A stretch of 44,947 nt of DNA from Alphaproteobacteria bacterium (GCA_009928665.1 SACF01000037.1:1-44947), one strand, 5' to 3'; shown: positions 32,844-42,418, counted from the first letter of the stretch. The notes: a model not told the origin generated them from the letters alone. Program-made: numbers and translations.

Positions 32844-34019
32844 TCAGTTAGAAAACACGGCCGACCGTTCTGGTTGGTTTTTCATTCGGAATTCAATAGG
32901 GCTCATTCCGGTATTTTTCCTGAAAATGGCATAAAACGCCGATTTGGAATTAAATCCACAATCATAGGCAATGGCCATGATTTTCTGGTCATTATTTACC
33001 GGATTCCCTAACATTTTTTTTACTGCTGCCAGCCGATAGGAGTTGATATAATCGAAAAAATTCTTTCCAAAGTGCTCATTGATCACCCGGGATAGTTTAT
33101 GCACAGAAGTATTCAGCTGCTTTGCCAGGTCCTGGATGTTCAGGTCACAGTTAACCCATGGTTGTCCGCTTTTCATGATCCTGTTCAGTTCTGACAACAA
33201 CATTGTTATTTCTTGATCCTGCAGACCGGATTTCCGGTACTTGAATTCTCTCTCGATGTCAGGGGAAATTTTTCCGGAAATCCTGGCATTGGAAATATCT
33301 GTGAGCCGGATTGCAGAAAAAATTCCCTCCTGCCGGTAACCAAACACACCGATACCGAGTAGGTAGATAACAAGAATGATCCCGGAGATCTCTCTAAGAA
33401 TCAGGGTCTGGTCAATGATTCCATAATCTGCCAGCAGGAAAAATACGGAAGCAATTACGATATGTGCGGCAAATCCACCATTAAGATAAATCAGCCAGTT
33501 TAAATTCTTTCTCCGCCGGCTTGAAAAGAAACAATCGAGGATGTTGCGGTTTTTAATAATCATGATCATGGTGACCACCAGGTAAACCAGTACCAGGTAT
33601 TCCCAGAAAACCTGGATGATCATCCTGTAAACAAAATTATCCATGTATGCAAAAGTGAAAAACGAAATGGTCCCGGTTCCGGATAGAAGATAATCGGTAT
33701 AGGGTATCATGACGATGCCCAACGGAACCAGATGGATCGCAGATCTCCAGGTCAGTTTTTGATCGGGGAAAAGTAGTGAACGGGAGTATCCGTAAATGGC
33801 GGGACCCAGAAGAATCCAGTAGGCCAGGTCGAATCCGACCAGGAATCCTGATCCGGCTTTCATGCCGGTTGTCAGCATATACCGGTACATCAATTCACAT
33901 CCGACAAGAAAAAAGAACGCCAGCAGGAACAGGGTCGACCGATCCTTATCCCGCCTGATCAGGTTGAGGATCAGGAACAGGATGACCAACCCGAAACCTA
34001 TCAGGGAGAATGCCTGCAT
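32844..34019 (-). CDS. AraC family regulator with multi-helix membrane domain
   Basis: A 391-residue protein. The first about 230 residues hold seven hydrophobic helices (FSLIGFGLVILFLILNLI, STLFLLAFFFLVGCELM, LAYWILLGPAIYGYSRSLLF, VFWEYLVLVYLVVTMIMII and others). The C-terminal about 100 residues are the AraC double HTH (INDLAKQLNTSVHKLSRVIN-like LNIQDLAKQLNTSVHKLSRV, then IAYDCGFNSKSAFYAIFRKN, TGMSPIEFR). Such membrane-AraC fusions are common in Bacteroidota and are thought to sense envelope or extracellular signals. It lies 36 bp downstream of the PD40/T9SS gene, so co-transcription is likely, and upstream of the FG-GAP surface gene that it might control. Confidence 0.9.
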   Translation of the reverse strand: MQAFSLIGFGLVILFLILNLIRRDKDRSTLFLLAFFFLVGCELMYRYMLTTGMKAGSGFLVGFDLAYWILLGPAIYGYSRSLLFPDQKLTWRSAIHLVPLGIVMIPYTDYLLSGTGTISFFTFAYMDNFVYRMIIQVFWEYLVLVYLVVTMIMIIKNRNILDCFFSSRRRKNLNWLIYLNGGFAAHIVIASVFFLLADYGIIDQTLILREISGIILVIYLLGIGVFGYRQEGIFSAIRLTDISNARISGKISPDIEREFKYRKSGLQDQEITMLLSELNRIMKSGQPWVNCDLNIQDLAKQLNTSVHKLSRVINEHFGKNFFDYINSYRLAAVKKMLGNPVNNDQKIMAIAYDCGFNSKSAFYAIFRKNTGMSPIEFRMKNQPERSAVFSN

Positions 34020-34055
34020 GACGAAATAGATTTAAACAGGATCATCCTGGTAATA

Positions 34056-35216
34056 CTACTTTTGAATGATCATTTTCCGCGTGATGCGTGACCTTTCATA
34101 GTACATTGTATAAAAGTACATGCCACCCGTCAGGTCCGCGGTGTTGAAATAGATTTCATGGTTCCCCGCCGGTTTCTCTTCATCGACAGGCAATGCCGCC
34201 ACTTCCCCAAACAGGTCACGAACAAGTATTTTTACACGGCCCTGACGAGGAAGGAAATACCTTATGGCTGTAATATCACGGCATGGGTCAGGAGCGTTCT
34301 GAAACAGTTGCGCCTCAGATTGCAGGAGGGCATGTTCACCTTTAACGGAAACCACGTTATCTGCAAGCATCCAGTATGTAACTCCGTCCCGGTTAAAAAA
34401 CAGATACTGACCGTCACCCGACACATGCGGAGTAGTCTCATCTGTTTCTGTATTGATGGCGTTGCTCAGGGGAGCGGCCTTTGTCCAGGTTCCGTCAGGC
34501 TTTCGGTGCGTGATGAATAGATCCCTTTGGGAAAAAGGGTCCAGAGTCTCGGAGGCATCAAAAAGCATGTAACTTTCATCAGGAGCGATATATGGACGCA
34601 TCGGTCGGGGTAAATAATGAATACTGTCGCTCATTTTCACCAGTTCCTGATAGAAACCATTGACCAGTTTCGAAACATGGATTTCGATACTATCATTATC
34701 CACTACTGAAAGATAAAGGTTCCCGTTAGCGGCAACCGAGGCCTTTATGATTTGGTAATCTCTGACCGGAGAATCCAATGGTACCGGATCAGACCAGCTT
34801 GTGCTCAGACGGTCGGTGAACCATACATGCAAACCAAGGAAAGGCATTCCCGGAACCGGCCGTTGGGATATAAAAAACAGCCTGGAGTCATCGGGCGAAA
34901 GAAAGGGACTCTGGTCATATCCCACGGAGAAAGATGCCGTATCAAAGTCGGTCCAGTCTCCGCTGTATCCATTCGCAGTCATAAGAAGGAATATGGCTGT
35001 AGGAGGAAAATATGTGTAAAAGCATTCCAATCCGTCTGATGTAAAAACGATGGAAGGGGTGATAGCAGGAATGATCCCGGAGGCAAAGACTTCGGGAACT
35101 TCGCCCGGGGGATTCTGCCCCAGGTAAGAGCCGGGAGGGATCTGCCCCTGACTTTTCGGATTACCTATCAAACAATAGAAAAGACAAAACCCAATAACGC
35201 TATAGATCTTTTTCAT
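34056..35216 (-). CDS. secreted PD40 (WD40-like) propeller protein with T9SS sorting domain
   Basis: The ATG at 35216 (MKKIYSVIGFCLFYCLIG) starts a signal peptide and fits the -7 box; an alternative start nine codons earlier is rejected. The 386-residue protein has PD40-type beta-propeller repeats: IVFTSDGLECFYTYFPPT, SPFLSPDDSRLFFISQ, RPYIAPDESYMLFDAS and TPHVSGDGQYLFFNRDG. The last 85 residues are a Por sorting domain (LFQNAPDPCRDITAIRYFLP, ending RKMIIQK). A surface protein of unknown ligand. It heads the transcript that probably includes the membrane-AraC gene. Confidence 0.87.
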   Translation of the reverse strand: MKKIYSVIGFCLFYCLIGNPKSQGQIPPGSYLGQNPPGEVPEVFASGIIPAITPSIVFTSDGLECFYTYFPPTAIFLLMTANGYSGDWTDFDTASFSVGYDQSPFLSPDDSRLFFISQRPVPGMPFLGLHVWFTDRLSTSWSDPVPLDSPVRDYQIIKASVAANGNLYLSVVDNDSIEIHVSKLVNGFYQELVKMSDSIHYLPRPMRPYIAPDESYMLFDASETLDPFSQRDLFITHRKPDGTWTKAAPLSNAINTETDETTPHVSGDGQYLFFNRDGVTYWMLADNVVSVKGEHALLQSEAQLFQNAPDPCRDITAIRYFLPRQGRVKILVRDLFGEVAALPVDEEKPAGNHEIYFNTADLTGGMYFYTMYYERSRITRKMIIQK

Positions 35217-35240
35217 ACCAGAAAGGTTTGATTTAAAATG

Positions 35241-35248
35241 CAAAGATA
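35241..35248 (-). promoter_or_regulatory. -7 box of PD40 protein gene
   Basis: TATCTTTG on the minus strand, 24 bp before the ATG at 35216; a TTTA at 35271-35274 lies at 22-bp spacing. Confidence 0.5.
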
Positions 35249-35400
35249 ACGAATCGAGGAGCCGCTAAAATAAAGCCGGATTTTCCCAAAATGAAAAAAA
35301 ATCTGCATCCTGATTAAAAGATCAGATAAAACGGTCAAAAAAGATGATGATCTGCAAAAAGGATCTGATGCGGCAATTCTGTAATTCAGACCTGTTTCCA

Positions 35401-35408
35401 TATTTTTG
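35401..35408 (+). promoter_or_regulatory. -7 box of AraC/GyrI-like gene
   Basis: TATTTTTG, 17 bp before the ATG at 35426. Confidence 0.45.
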
Positions 35409-35425
35409 CAGAAGAATTTTATTCG

Positions 35426-36475
35426 ATGGACAATTCCTATCTTCAGAACGAATACCAGGCCCGGATCAACCGGGTAATGGATTACATTGAGGCAAACCTT
35501 GGCGAAACCCATACGCTCGAAGAACTGGCCAATGTGGCGTTATTTTCGAAATATCATTTCCACCGTATCTTTCAGGCCATGACCGGCGAAACACCTTTCC
35601 AGTTTCTTACCCGGATCCGGGTGGCAAAAGGAGCTGCCTTGTTAGCCTACAATAACAACCTTACCATTTCTGAAATAGCATATCAGTGCGGTTTTTCGAC
35701 TCCGGCATTATTTTCAAGGACTTTTCGCCAGTATTTCGGAGTTTCACCGAGTGTCTGGAGAAGTAAAAAAGAGAATCTGCCAGACTTTTCAGGTCACAAA
35801 GAAACGGGACCCTGTAAATCCGGCTCAATAGCTTCTTATGTTCCCGAACCGGGAAAGTATTCCCGGAGCAACCATGGAATATCAAAAAGCAACCAGCGAC
35901 AAATCCAGGGCAACCAAAGAACATCCCACGATGGCCTCTCCATGTACTTTTGCCGGGAAACAAAAACCTTAAAATGGAGGGCAAATATGAAACTGAACAA
36001 AAGCATGGAGGTTAAAGAACTTCCGAAAATGACTGTGGCTTATATACGGCATACCGGGCCATACCAGGACAACAGCCAGTTATTTGGCAAACTGATCGGT
36101 GAACTCTGCACCTGGGCAGGACCACGTGGTTTGCTGCAACAGAACGACATGGGGATCATCATTTTATATCACGACGATCCAAAGATGACGGAACAGGACA
36201 AACTGCGGATCAGTGTAGCAATCAAGGTTCCTGAAAATACGAAAGTTGATGGGAAGGTTGGGAAAATGGAGGTTTCGGGAGGGACTTACGCCATTGGCCG
36301 TTTTGAAGTCGAAAATAACGAATTCATGGAAGCCTGGGGTTGGATGTATGGAACCTGGCTCCCGCAGAGCGGTTACCAGCCCGATGATGGACCTTGCTTT
36401 GAAGTTTATCCCGAAGAGCCCAGGCAGGGTGAAAAAATCAAGGTTGACATCTGTGTCCAGGTGAAACCCCTTTGA
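35426..36475 (+). CDS. AraC family regulator with C-terminal GyrI-like effector-binding domain
   Basis: A 349-residue protein. The N-terminal about 110 residues are the AraC DNA-binding domain, with HTH 1 in TLEELANVALFSKYHFHRIF and HTH 2 in TISEIAYQCGFSTPALFSRT, ending FGVSPSVWR. A poorly conserved linker of about 80 residues follows. The C-terminal 155 residues are a GyrI-like/effector-binding (SOUL-fold) domain: VKELPKMTVAYIRHTGPYQD, GIIILYHDDPKMTEQDKLRI, GGTYAIGRFEV and PDDGPCFEVYPEEP. The layout is that of Rob/BmrR-like regulators that bind hydrophobic small molecules. It has its own promoter and a strong terminator, so it is a single-gene unit. Confidence 0.92.
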   Translation: MDNSYLQNEYQARINRVMDYIEANLGETHTLEELANVALFSKYHFHRIFQAMTGETPFQFLTRIRVAKGAALLAYNNNLTISEIAYQCGFSTPALFSRTFRQYFGVSPSVWRSKKENLPDFSGHKETGPCKSGSIASYVPEPGKYSRSNHGISKSNQRQIQGNQRTSHDGLSMYFCRETKTLKWRANMKLNKSMEVKELPKMTVAYIRHTGPYQDNSQLFGKLIGELCTWAGPRGLLQQNDMGIIILYHDDPKMTEQDKLRISVAIKVPENTKVDGKVGKMEVSGGTYAIGRFEVENNEFMEAWGWMYGTWLPQSGYQPDDGPCFEVYPEEPRQGEKIKVDICVQVKPL

Positions 36476-36509
36476 TCCTCATCACGAAAGGATGGGCATA
36501 ACAATGTGT

Positions 36510-36545
36510 AACCCCCTTCCCATGTCGGGAAAGGGGTTTCTTTAT
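36510..36545 (+). terminator. intrinsic terminator after AraC/GyrI-like gene
   Basis: AACCCCCTTCCC pairs with GGGAAAGGGGTT (36527-36538) across a five-base loop, eleven of twelve pairs matched, followed by TCTTTATAT. It lies 34 bp after the stop and may also serve the convergent beta-helix gene. Confidence 0.7.
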
Positions 36546-36593
36546 ATCAGATCCCGGGTTGGAGACGGCCACCGTGGTCTGACCCAGGTTCCA

Positions 36594-37973
36594 TTATGGT
36601 CCGATCACCAGTCCGTTACTGTTGGTATTGAAATTTCCCTGGGCATTACCTGCCCCTGAACGGTTAATAATATCGTAAACATTGGCGTTGATGGTCGGGA
36701 AATTGGTTATGGGCAAAACACAGGAGGAATAATCAATATCAGGAAGTGTCGGCGGTTTTGAATTATCATTCTGAGTAATGTTGTTAAAGGAAATGATCGG
36801 ATTGCAACCGCCAACCCATATCCCCGCGATCATTGAAGTGCCTTGGTGCGCACTGCTGTGGATATGGTTCCCTGTGATGACCACACGCTTGGATGCACCA
36901 TGTGAAAAACAGCGGATGCCTGCCTGGTTGTTGTAATTGATATTGTTACCGATTATTGATGGTTGGGTCGATTCATAGATGGCTATCCCACAGGAGTTCA
37001 GGTAAATGTCGTTGGCGATGATCCGCGGTTCGGCATAGCCAATCATATAAATTCCAATCCCGGAAGTACTGTAATCGGTATGCCCGATTACATTGTCATC
37101 AATGGTAGGTTCTGTGGGAGAACCTATTGCTCCGATCATGTAGATCCCGAAATTTGAATTGTGATCGATGATGTTGTTGCTGATTGTGGGCGACGAGTGT
37201 TCGCAACGGATGCCTCCCCCGATATTTCTGAGGATCTTGTTCGAAATTACCCATGGGTCTGTTCCGAAACCAACGATGGTGATCCCCCATCCTTTGCAGT
37301 CGGTGATCTCGTTTTCCTTAATCCATGGATCACCGCCATTATAAACCTTTATTCCATCCTTTAGATCGGTGCTCTGGTTCGTAATGATATTGTGCAGGAT
37401 GGTCGGTGAGGTGCCATTGCAAACCACTCCCTTTGTAATGTAAAAATCCTCGATCACGCAACTGTCGGCCCCATTCACGGTTCCATTAATGGTTGTCGAA
37501 TATTTACCACATCCTTTCAGGTGCACATACTTTTTACAGTTGACTGTTTCGACATATACCCCGGGAAGAACCCACACCTGAAACTGGTTTGTCGGAGTTG
37601 GCGAAGAACATGCATTGATGGCGGCAGTAATGGTGGTAAAGTTGGCTCCGGAAGCCGCCACAGTGAACACCCTTGGGATCATCGTCGTGCCCGTGAAACC
37701 CGAAAGCTGGATGGTTCCGTCAGGAAATTGAATTCCGTTTCGGGCGTAAACCAAGCCGTTAACATCAAGTTTTGTCGTCGGACTGGAAGTGCCGATACCA
37801 ATACGCCCGTCATCGCGGACCAGAAGCGAAGTGTCGCTGTTACTGTTCTTGGTGAGAAATGTAACTGTAGCGCTTGTCGAACCTGCACCTTTAATTTCCA
37901 CCTGTGCGAACAAATCAGGAACCAAGACCGTTAAGGCTATAACGATCATCGGGATTCTAAAAAATGTCTTCAT
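36594..37973 (-). CDS. secreted right-handed parallel beta-helix protein
   Basis: A 459-residue protein. The signal peptide is KTFFRIPMIVIALTVLVPDL, cleaved near FAQ. Residues 25-95 carry a tail-fibre-like start with GRIGIGTSSPTTKLDVNG and GIQFPDGTIQLSG, a block common at the head of Bacteroidota surface proteins. Residues about 105-440 are a parallel beta-helix (NosD/pectate-lyase-like): FTTITAAINAC, VWVLPGVYVETVNCKKYVHL and a run of PxIxxNxI turns (SPTISNNIIDHNSNFGIYMI, QPSIIGNNINYNNQAGIRCF). No catalytic lyase residues could be identified and no T9SS domain is present. Probably a surface or secreted carbohydrate-binding protein. It is convergent with the AraC/GyrI gene. Confidence 0.85.
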   Translation of the reverse strand: MKTFFRIPMIVIALTVLVPDLFAQVEIKGAGSTSATVTFLTKNSNSDTSLLVRDDGRIGIGTSSPTTKLDVNGLVYARNGIQFPDGTIQLSGFTGTTMIPRVFTVAASGANFTTITAAINACSSPTPTNQFQVWVLPGVYVETVNCKKYVHLKGCGKYSTTINGTVNGADSCVIEDFYITKGVVCNGTSPTILHNIITNQSTDLKDGIKVYNGGDPWIKENEITDCKGWGITIVGFGTDPWVISNKILRNIGGGIRCEHSSPTISNNIIDHNSNFGIYMIGAIGSPTEPTIDDNVIGHTDYSTSGIGIYMIGYAEPRIIANDIYLNSCGIAIYESTQPSIIGNNINYNNQAGIRCFSHGASKRVVITGNHIHSSAHQGTSMIAGIWVGGCNPIISFNNITQNDNSKPPTLPDIDYSSCVLPITNFPTINANVYDIINRSGAGNAQGNFNTNSNGLVIGP

Positions 37974-38211
37974 AATGAATAATTTTTAGAAATCATTTTC
38001 TTTTGACAATCCAATAATGACTGTTTAACCCGTGAAGGCCGTCAATGAGAGGGATGGAACAATTGACAGCACAAATGAGAAGGAGTAGCCAGGGTGGCCT
38101 CCGTGGTTTAATCCTCAATAATACGAAAAAAAAACGTGAAATGCAAATCGTTTGTATTTGTTCGGGGGGAATCAGCCTGGTGATTTTTCCGGGTTGCATT
38201 TAGGAACCGGA

Positions 38212-38535
38212 TCAAAGTCCAAAGTTTAAATGCATGTGCGACAACTGGTATAATCCTACTGCGGTCACAATCACTATACTGCCACCGATCAAACCACCTC
38301 CAATGCCCGGGACAAGCCATGACAGGTTTGTACGTTCCCGGTCTTTTACGTATAGTTCAATATTTACAATGGATGTGTACGGGATGCTGACACTTTTCCA
38401 GCAAGAAAAGTCCGTCAGGGTTCCTGGTTTCAAATAAATATGAACCTCATCGAGTAAAGCTGATTCGTTATGGCCCGCGTTTTTCCGATAGCGGTTGCCT
38501 TTGGGGGGATTGGGCGAAGTAGTCAGGTAATCCAT
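38212..38535 (-). CDS. small membrane protein with glycine-zipper helix
   Basis: A 107-residue protein with a soluble N-terminal half (residues 1-68, containing ALLDEVHIYLKPGTLTDFSC and VSIPYTSIVNIELYVKDRE, a short PH-like beta pattern) and one glycine-rich helix (LVPGIGGGLIGGSIVIVTAV) near the C-terminus. It was not assigned to a known family. Coding potential is judged from the conserved-looking beta/helix pattern and lack of a competing frame. The 238 bp between it and the beta-helix gene (37974-38211) hold nothing recognised. Confidence 0.5.
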   Translation of the reverse strand: MDYLTTSPNPPKGNRYRKNAGHNESALLDEVHIYLKPGTLTDFSCWKSVSIPYTSIVNIELYVKDRERTNLSWLVPGIGGGLIGGSIVIVTAVGLYQLSHMHLNFGL

Positions 38536-38656
38536 TGGGAATTTTTGCCTGACTTGGCGGGAGCAAATTAAATTTTCGCATTTTCTGCAAATTCAGACAA
38601 GATTATTTCTAAGTTTCCATTAACTTTCGCTTCGCTTCCGGAATTGGAATTTTTTC

Positions 38657-39538
38657 ATGAATCTCATCGAAATCAATCATCTTTGTAAATTCTACGGACG
38701 CTCGCGGGGCATTGACGATCTGAATCTGTCGGTTGTAGCGGGCGACATTTTTGGTTTCATCGGTCCCAATGGCGCCGGGAAATCGACTACTATCCGCATT
38801 CTCCTTAATCTCATTTTCCCGACATCCGGAAGCGCACGGATCTTCGGGCTCGACGTGGTCAAGGATTCTAAAAAGATCCGGAGTCAAACTGGATACGTTC
38901 CATCTGATGCCAGCATATATGACCGAATGAAAGTAATGGATTTCCTGAAGTACGTCACTTCCTTTTACAGAGTTGACAACATTCAGGAGCGGATTGATCG
39001 CCTGCTTGAGGTTTTTGACCTCGATCCCGGCCGGAAAATCGCAGAATTATCAATGGGAAATAAAAAGAAAGTGTCGATCATCCAGGCGATGATCCACCGG
39101 CCCGAACTGCTGATTCTCGATGAGCCCACCTCTGGCCTCGACCCGCTGATCCAGTCAAAGTTCTTTGACCTGCTTTACGAGGAGAACCGACAGGGGACCA
39201 CCATCTTTTTCTCATCCCATACTCTGAGCGAAGTCCAGTCGTTTTGTAAAACCGTCGCAATAATCAAAGCGGGAAATATTGTGGCGGTTGAGGAGATCGC
39301 TACCCTCCGGAAAAAACAACTGAAAAAAATCCGTGTTACCTTCCCTGAATCAAGGGATATCCGGGATCTCGGATTGAAGGGCCTCGGACCGATCGAATCG
39401 GGAACTGGCAAGACCCTGGTATTCATGTTTTCGGGCGAAATGAACGAACTGATCGCGAAACTCGCCGGCTTGACGGTTGAAAACCTTGCCATCGAAGAGC
39501 CATCACTTGAAGAGATATTCCTGCATTATTACCAATAA
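38657..39538 (+). CDS. ABC transporter ATP-binding protein (ABC-2 exporter type)
   Basis: A 293-residue ATPase. Walker A is GFIGPNGAGKSTTIRIL, the signature is a variant LSMGNKKKV, Walker B is LLILDEPTSGLDPL, and the switch region is TIFFSSHTLSEVQSF. The tail after residue 210 (MFSGEMNELIAKLAGL, EPSLEEIFLHYY) is characteristic of ABC-2 exporters such as YtrB/NatA/CcmA-like ATPases. It starts an operon with the permease 11 bp downstream. No regulator is adjacent, unlike the ABC-GntR operon at 21-24 kb. Confidence 0.94.
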   Translation: MNLIEINHLCKFYGRSRGIDDLNLSVVAGDIFGFIGPNGAGKSTTIRILLNLIFPTSGSARIFGLDVVKDSKKIRSQTGYVPSDASIYDRMKVMDFLKYVTSFYRVDNIQERIDRLLEVFDLDPGRKIAELSMGNKKKVSIIQAMIHRPELLILDEPTSGLDPLIQSKFFDLLYEENRQGTTIFFSSHTLSEVQSFCKTVAIIKAGNIVAVEEIATLRKKQLKKIRVTFPESRDIRDLGLKGLGPIESGTGKTLVFMFSGEMNELIAKLAGLTVENLAIEEPSLEEIFLHYYQ

Positions 39539-39549
39539 AAAAGTCAGAA

Positions 39550-40359
39550 ATGAACCAGATCCTTTTCCGGATGGAATTTCGCAGGAATCTCAGAAGCCTG
39601 ATCATGTGGGCACTGATCATCAGTGCTCTGATCTTCTTCACCATGTCGTTTTTCCGTACCGTGCTGCTTTACCAGCAGCAGATTGCCAGCATGATCCAGA
39701 TCGTTCCGGCTGTTGCAGTCAAAATGCGCGGATTCTCCAATATCAACGACATCTTCTCCATTATGGGATTTTACACCGCCAACAACCTCATATACATGAT
39801 GCTGCTGGGAAGTATTTATGCCATCATGCTTTCATCAAACATCCTGCTGAAGGAAGAATACGGTAAGACTGCGGAATACCTCATGTCGCGACCCATTACC
39901 CGGAACGATATCTTTTACACGAAGCTTTTCGTTGCATTTCTGAACGTTTTCATTTTAAACGTAATTGCGACCCTTGTCGGCTTTATATCCATTCATATAT
40001 TTAAAAATACTGAATGTGATTTTTATCCGTTCTTTGTGATTTCACTATACACACTGTTTCTGAACCTTCTCTTCGGTTCTCTTGGGGTACTGATTTCAGT
40101 TTTGATGAAACGGGCCCGGTCGGTGACTTCGTTTTGCATCGCCCTGGTTATGGTCCTTTATTTTCTTCATACGATCTCAAGGATGTCGGGTGTTGACGGT
40201 ACTTTCGGTTATATCAGCCCTTATAAATGGGTTGATGTCAGTGTATCGCAGCCGGGCTACGGACTTGAGGGATGGAGAACTGCCGCCTTCCTCGGGACAA
40301 CAGCCTTGCTGATCGCGGGAGCAGGATTCATTTACCGGAAAAAGGATATTCTTACCTGA
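39550..40359 (+). CDS. ABC-2 type transporter permease
   Basis: A 269-residue membrane protein with six hydrophobic helices, beginning RSLIMWALIISALIFFTMSF after a short cytoplasmic head (MNQILFRMEFRRNLR). Other landmarks are YMMLLGSIYAIMLSSNILLK, EYLMSRPITRNDIFYTKL (the coupling loop typical of ABC-2 permeases), NVFILNVIATLVGFISIHIF and FLNLLFGSLGVLISVLMKRA. With the ATPase 11 bp upstream it forms a two-component exporter of unknown substrate. Its stop is part of a hairpin shared with the convergent M13 peptidase gene. Confidence 0.92.
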   Translation: MNQILFRMEFRRNLRSLIMWALIISALIFFTMSFFRTVLLYQQQIASMIQIVPAVAVKMRGFSNINDIFSIMGFYTANNLIYMMLLGSIYAIMLSSNILLKEEYGKTAEYLMSRPITRNDIFYTKLFVAFLNVFILNVIATLVGFISIHIFKNTECDFYPFFVISLYTLFLNLLFGSLGVLISVLMKRARSVTSFCIALVMVLYFLHTISRMSGVDGTFGYISPYKWVDVSVSQPGYGLEGWRTAAFLGTTALLIAGAGFIYRKKDILT

Positions 40360-40375
40360 TGATCCCCCCGGATCA
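40360..40375. terminator. perfect hairpin spanning two convergent stops
   Basis: TGATCC-CCCC-GGATCA, six perfect pairs with a C4 loop. It starts at the base after the permease stop and includes the M13 stop codon (TCA, 40373-40375). No T-tract on either side, so a transcription terminator role is inferred from position. Confidence 0.4.
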
Positions 40376-42418
40376 CCAGATCCTTACCCGCAGGGAGTCG
40401 GGCCGCCAGAGTTTGTCGCCCTGCTTCACGTTGAATGTGGTATAGAATTCAGGGATATCAGCCAGGGGCCCGTTGACCCTGAATTTCGCGGGTGAATGAA
40501 CATCACTCCGCACCTGGTTCACGATGGCTTCCGGGCGGTCATTGATCATCCAGGCATAGGCATACCCTAAAAAATACCTTTGATCAGGCGTCAATCCCGC
40601 GATCAGCTCTTTGTTTTTATACTGCGGCGTCTTTTGAAAAGCCTGATATCCCAAAACAACACCGGCCAGGTCGGCAATGTTTTCCCCCTGGGTGGCCGAT
40701 CCATTCACATGCAGACTGTCGGTAACATAATAACCGTCGAACTGTTGCACAATCATCCCCGTTTTCCGGAAAAACCGGATGCTGTCGTCGGAACTCCACC
40801 AGGTGTTGAGATTTCCATATTGATCATATTTGCTGCCCTGGTCATCAAACCCGTGGGTCATCTCATGACCGAAAGTTGATCCTCCGATAATGGCATAAAG
40901 AATGGCATCGTCGGCCATGACCCGCTCATAGCCCGGGACAATAATGTTGCATCCGGGAACACAGATCTCGTTATTCGACGGATTGTAGTAAGCGTTGTAG
41001 GTCTGCGGATCCATGTGCCACTCCGTGCGGTCGACGGGCTTCCCATACTTCGAAATATTGTAGCCGAACCACCATTTGTTTGCTTCAATTACATTTTGCA
41101 GATAGGAGGAACGGTTTATCTGCAGTTTGCTCATGTCTTTCCACTGATCGGGATAACCCACTTTCATGATGATCCCGTTGAGTTTCTGCAACGCTTTGCT
41201 CTTGGTGGCATCGCTCATCCAGTCGAGCGCCTTGATCCTTTCGGCATACGCTTCCTTGATATTCTTTCCGATCTCCTGAAGTTTTTCCTTGGTCCCCTTG
41301 GGAAGGTATTCGTCGACATACACCTGTCCGATCAGCGCTCCTAGTGAACCATCGGTTTCACTGACGACCCGTTTCCAGCGTGGCCTGGGCTCTTTCACTC
41401 CACGGAGTGTTGTCGCATAAAAATCAAAATTGGTCCGGTAGGTCTGATCATCCATATACGACGCCAGTCCGCGGATCAGGTGGATCTTCAGGTAATTTTT
41501 CCAGTCGGCCAGCGGAACCGATTTCAACAGCCCGTTTATCCCGGTCAGGAATTCAGGCTGTCCGACGATCACCGTATCAACCTTTGCCAGACCTGTAGTT
41601 CCAAGGAACCCGTCCCAGTTGAACCCGGGTGTCATAGCCTTTAACCGTACCAGAGTCACCTTGTTATAGTTTTTCTGGGGATCGCGGGTATCCTCTATTT
41701 TGCGGGAATGACGCGCGATTTCTGTTTCAATCTTCATGGTTTTTTCCGCGGCATTCTGGGCTTCCTTTTCTGCGTATCCCATAATTCCGTACATGTTCCG
41801 CAGGTATTGACCGAATTTTTCGCGTACCTCTTTCGCCTGTGGATCGTTGTCGAAATAATAACTCCGTTCCGGCAGGCTCAGTCCTCCCTGGTTTATTACG
41901 ACGGCATATTTGCTGCTGATCCGGTCGTCCTGACCAACATAGATAGACAGCACTGGAGAAGATGAAATCATGTGGATAAGTGCGGTTACCTGCGCAAGAC
42001 CATCGATATTTTTAACGTCGTCGATACGCATTAAATACTCTTTCAGTTCTGAGATCCCCTTACGGTTGAGAGAGACACTGTCCATTCCGGAAAAAAAGAA
42101 ATCACCGATCTTTTGCTTGTTGCTCCCTTTGGGTTCATCCCTCAGGCCGGCCGAGGTTTCGCAAATATTGCGGATCTGCGCGTTGATGGTGTCGCGAATC
42201 AGTTGCCAGAGGCCGTTGTTCTGCTCTGTTGGCGGGATCGGATTTTCCTTAAACCACTTGCCATTGGCGAAGAGGAAAAAATCATCCCCGGGGTTGACCG
42301 TCGAATCGATATGCATGGCCAGAGCATCGGGCTTTATACCGGACTGGGGGCCGTTTTTACAACCCGCCATCAAAAAAATACCCGTTATAAGGGTAAAAAA
42401 GAACAGTGTATATCTCAT
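40373..42418 (-). CDS. M13 (neprilysin/PepO) family zinc metallopeptidase lipoprotein
   Basis: A 681-residue protein. The signal peptide ends in a lipobox (TGIFLMAGCKN, C20). The M13 pattern is complete: NAYYNPSNNEICVPG, the zinc motif H518-E-M-T-H522 with catalytic E519 (GSTFGHEMTHGFDDQGSKYD), the third ligand E579 with D583 (GENIADLAGV), and HSPAKFRVNGPLADIPEF (H641, R647) that binds the substrate. The chain ends in VRIW like most M13 enzymes. It should cleave short peptides in the periplasm or at the outer membrane. Length is normal for bacterial PepO. It stands alone and is convergent with the ABC permease. Confidence 0.95.
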   Translation of the reverse strand: MRYTLFFFTLITGIFLMAGCKNGPQSGIKPDALAMHIDSTVNPGDDFFLFANGKWFKENPIPPTEQNNGLWQLIRDTINAQIRNICETSAGLRDEPKGSNKQKIGDFFFSGMDSVSLNRKGISELKEYLMRIDDVKNIDGLAQVTALIHMISSSPVLSIYVGQDDRISSKYAVVINQGGLSLPERSYYFDNDPQAKEVREKFGQYLRNMYGIMGYAEKEAQNAAEKTMKIETEIARHSRKIEDTRDPQKNYNKVTLVRLKAMTPGFNWDGFLGTTGLAKVDTVIVGQPEFLTGINGLLKSVPLADWKNYLKIHLIRGLASYMDDQTYRTNFDFYATTLRGVKEPRPRWKRVVSETDGSLGALIGQVYVDEYLPKGTKEKLQEIGKNIKEAYAERIKALDWMSDATKSKALQKLNGIIMKVGYPDQWKDMSKLQINRSSYLQNVIEANKWWFGYNISKYGKPVDRTEWHMDPQTYNAYYNPSNNEICVPGCNIIVPGYERVMADDAILYAIIGGSTFGHEMTHGFDDQGSKYDQYGNLNTWWSSDDSIRFFRKTGMIVQQFDGYYVTDSLHVNGSATQGENIADLAGVVLGYQAFQKTPQYKNKELIAGLTPDQRYFLGYAYAWMINDRPEAIVNQVRSDVHSPAKFRVNGPLADIPEFYTTFNVKQGDKLWRPDSLRVRIW

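Noticed and set aside
37993..38199. 68-codon minus-strand frame between beta-helix and glycine-zipper genes
   Set aside because: No conserved pattern, no start signal, atypical composition; treated as non-coding.
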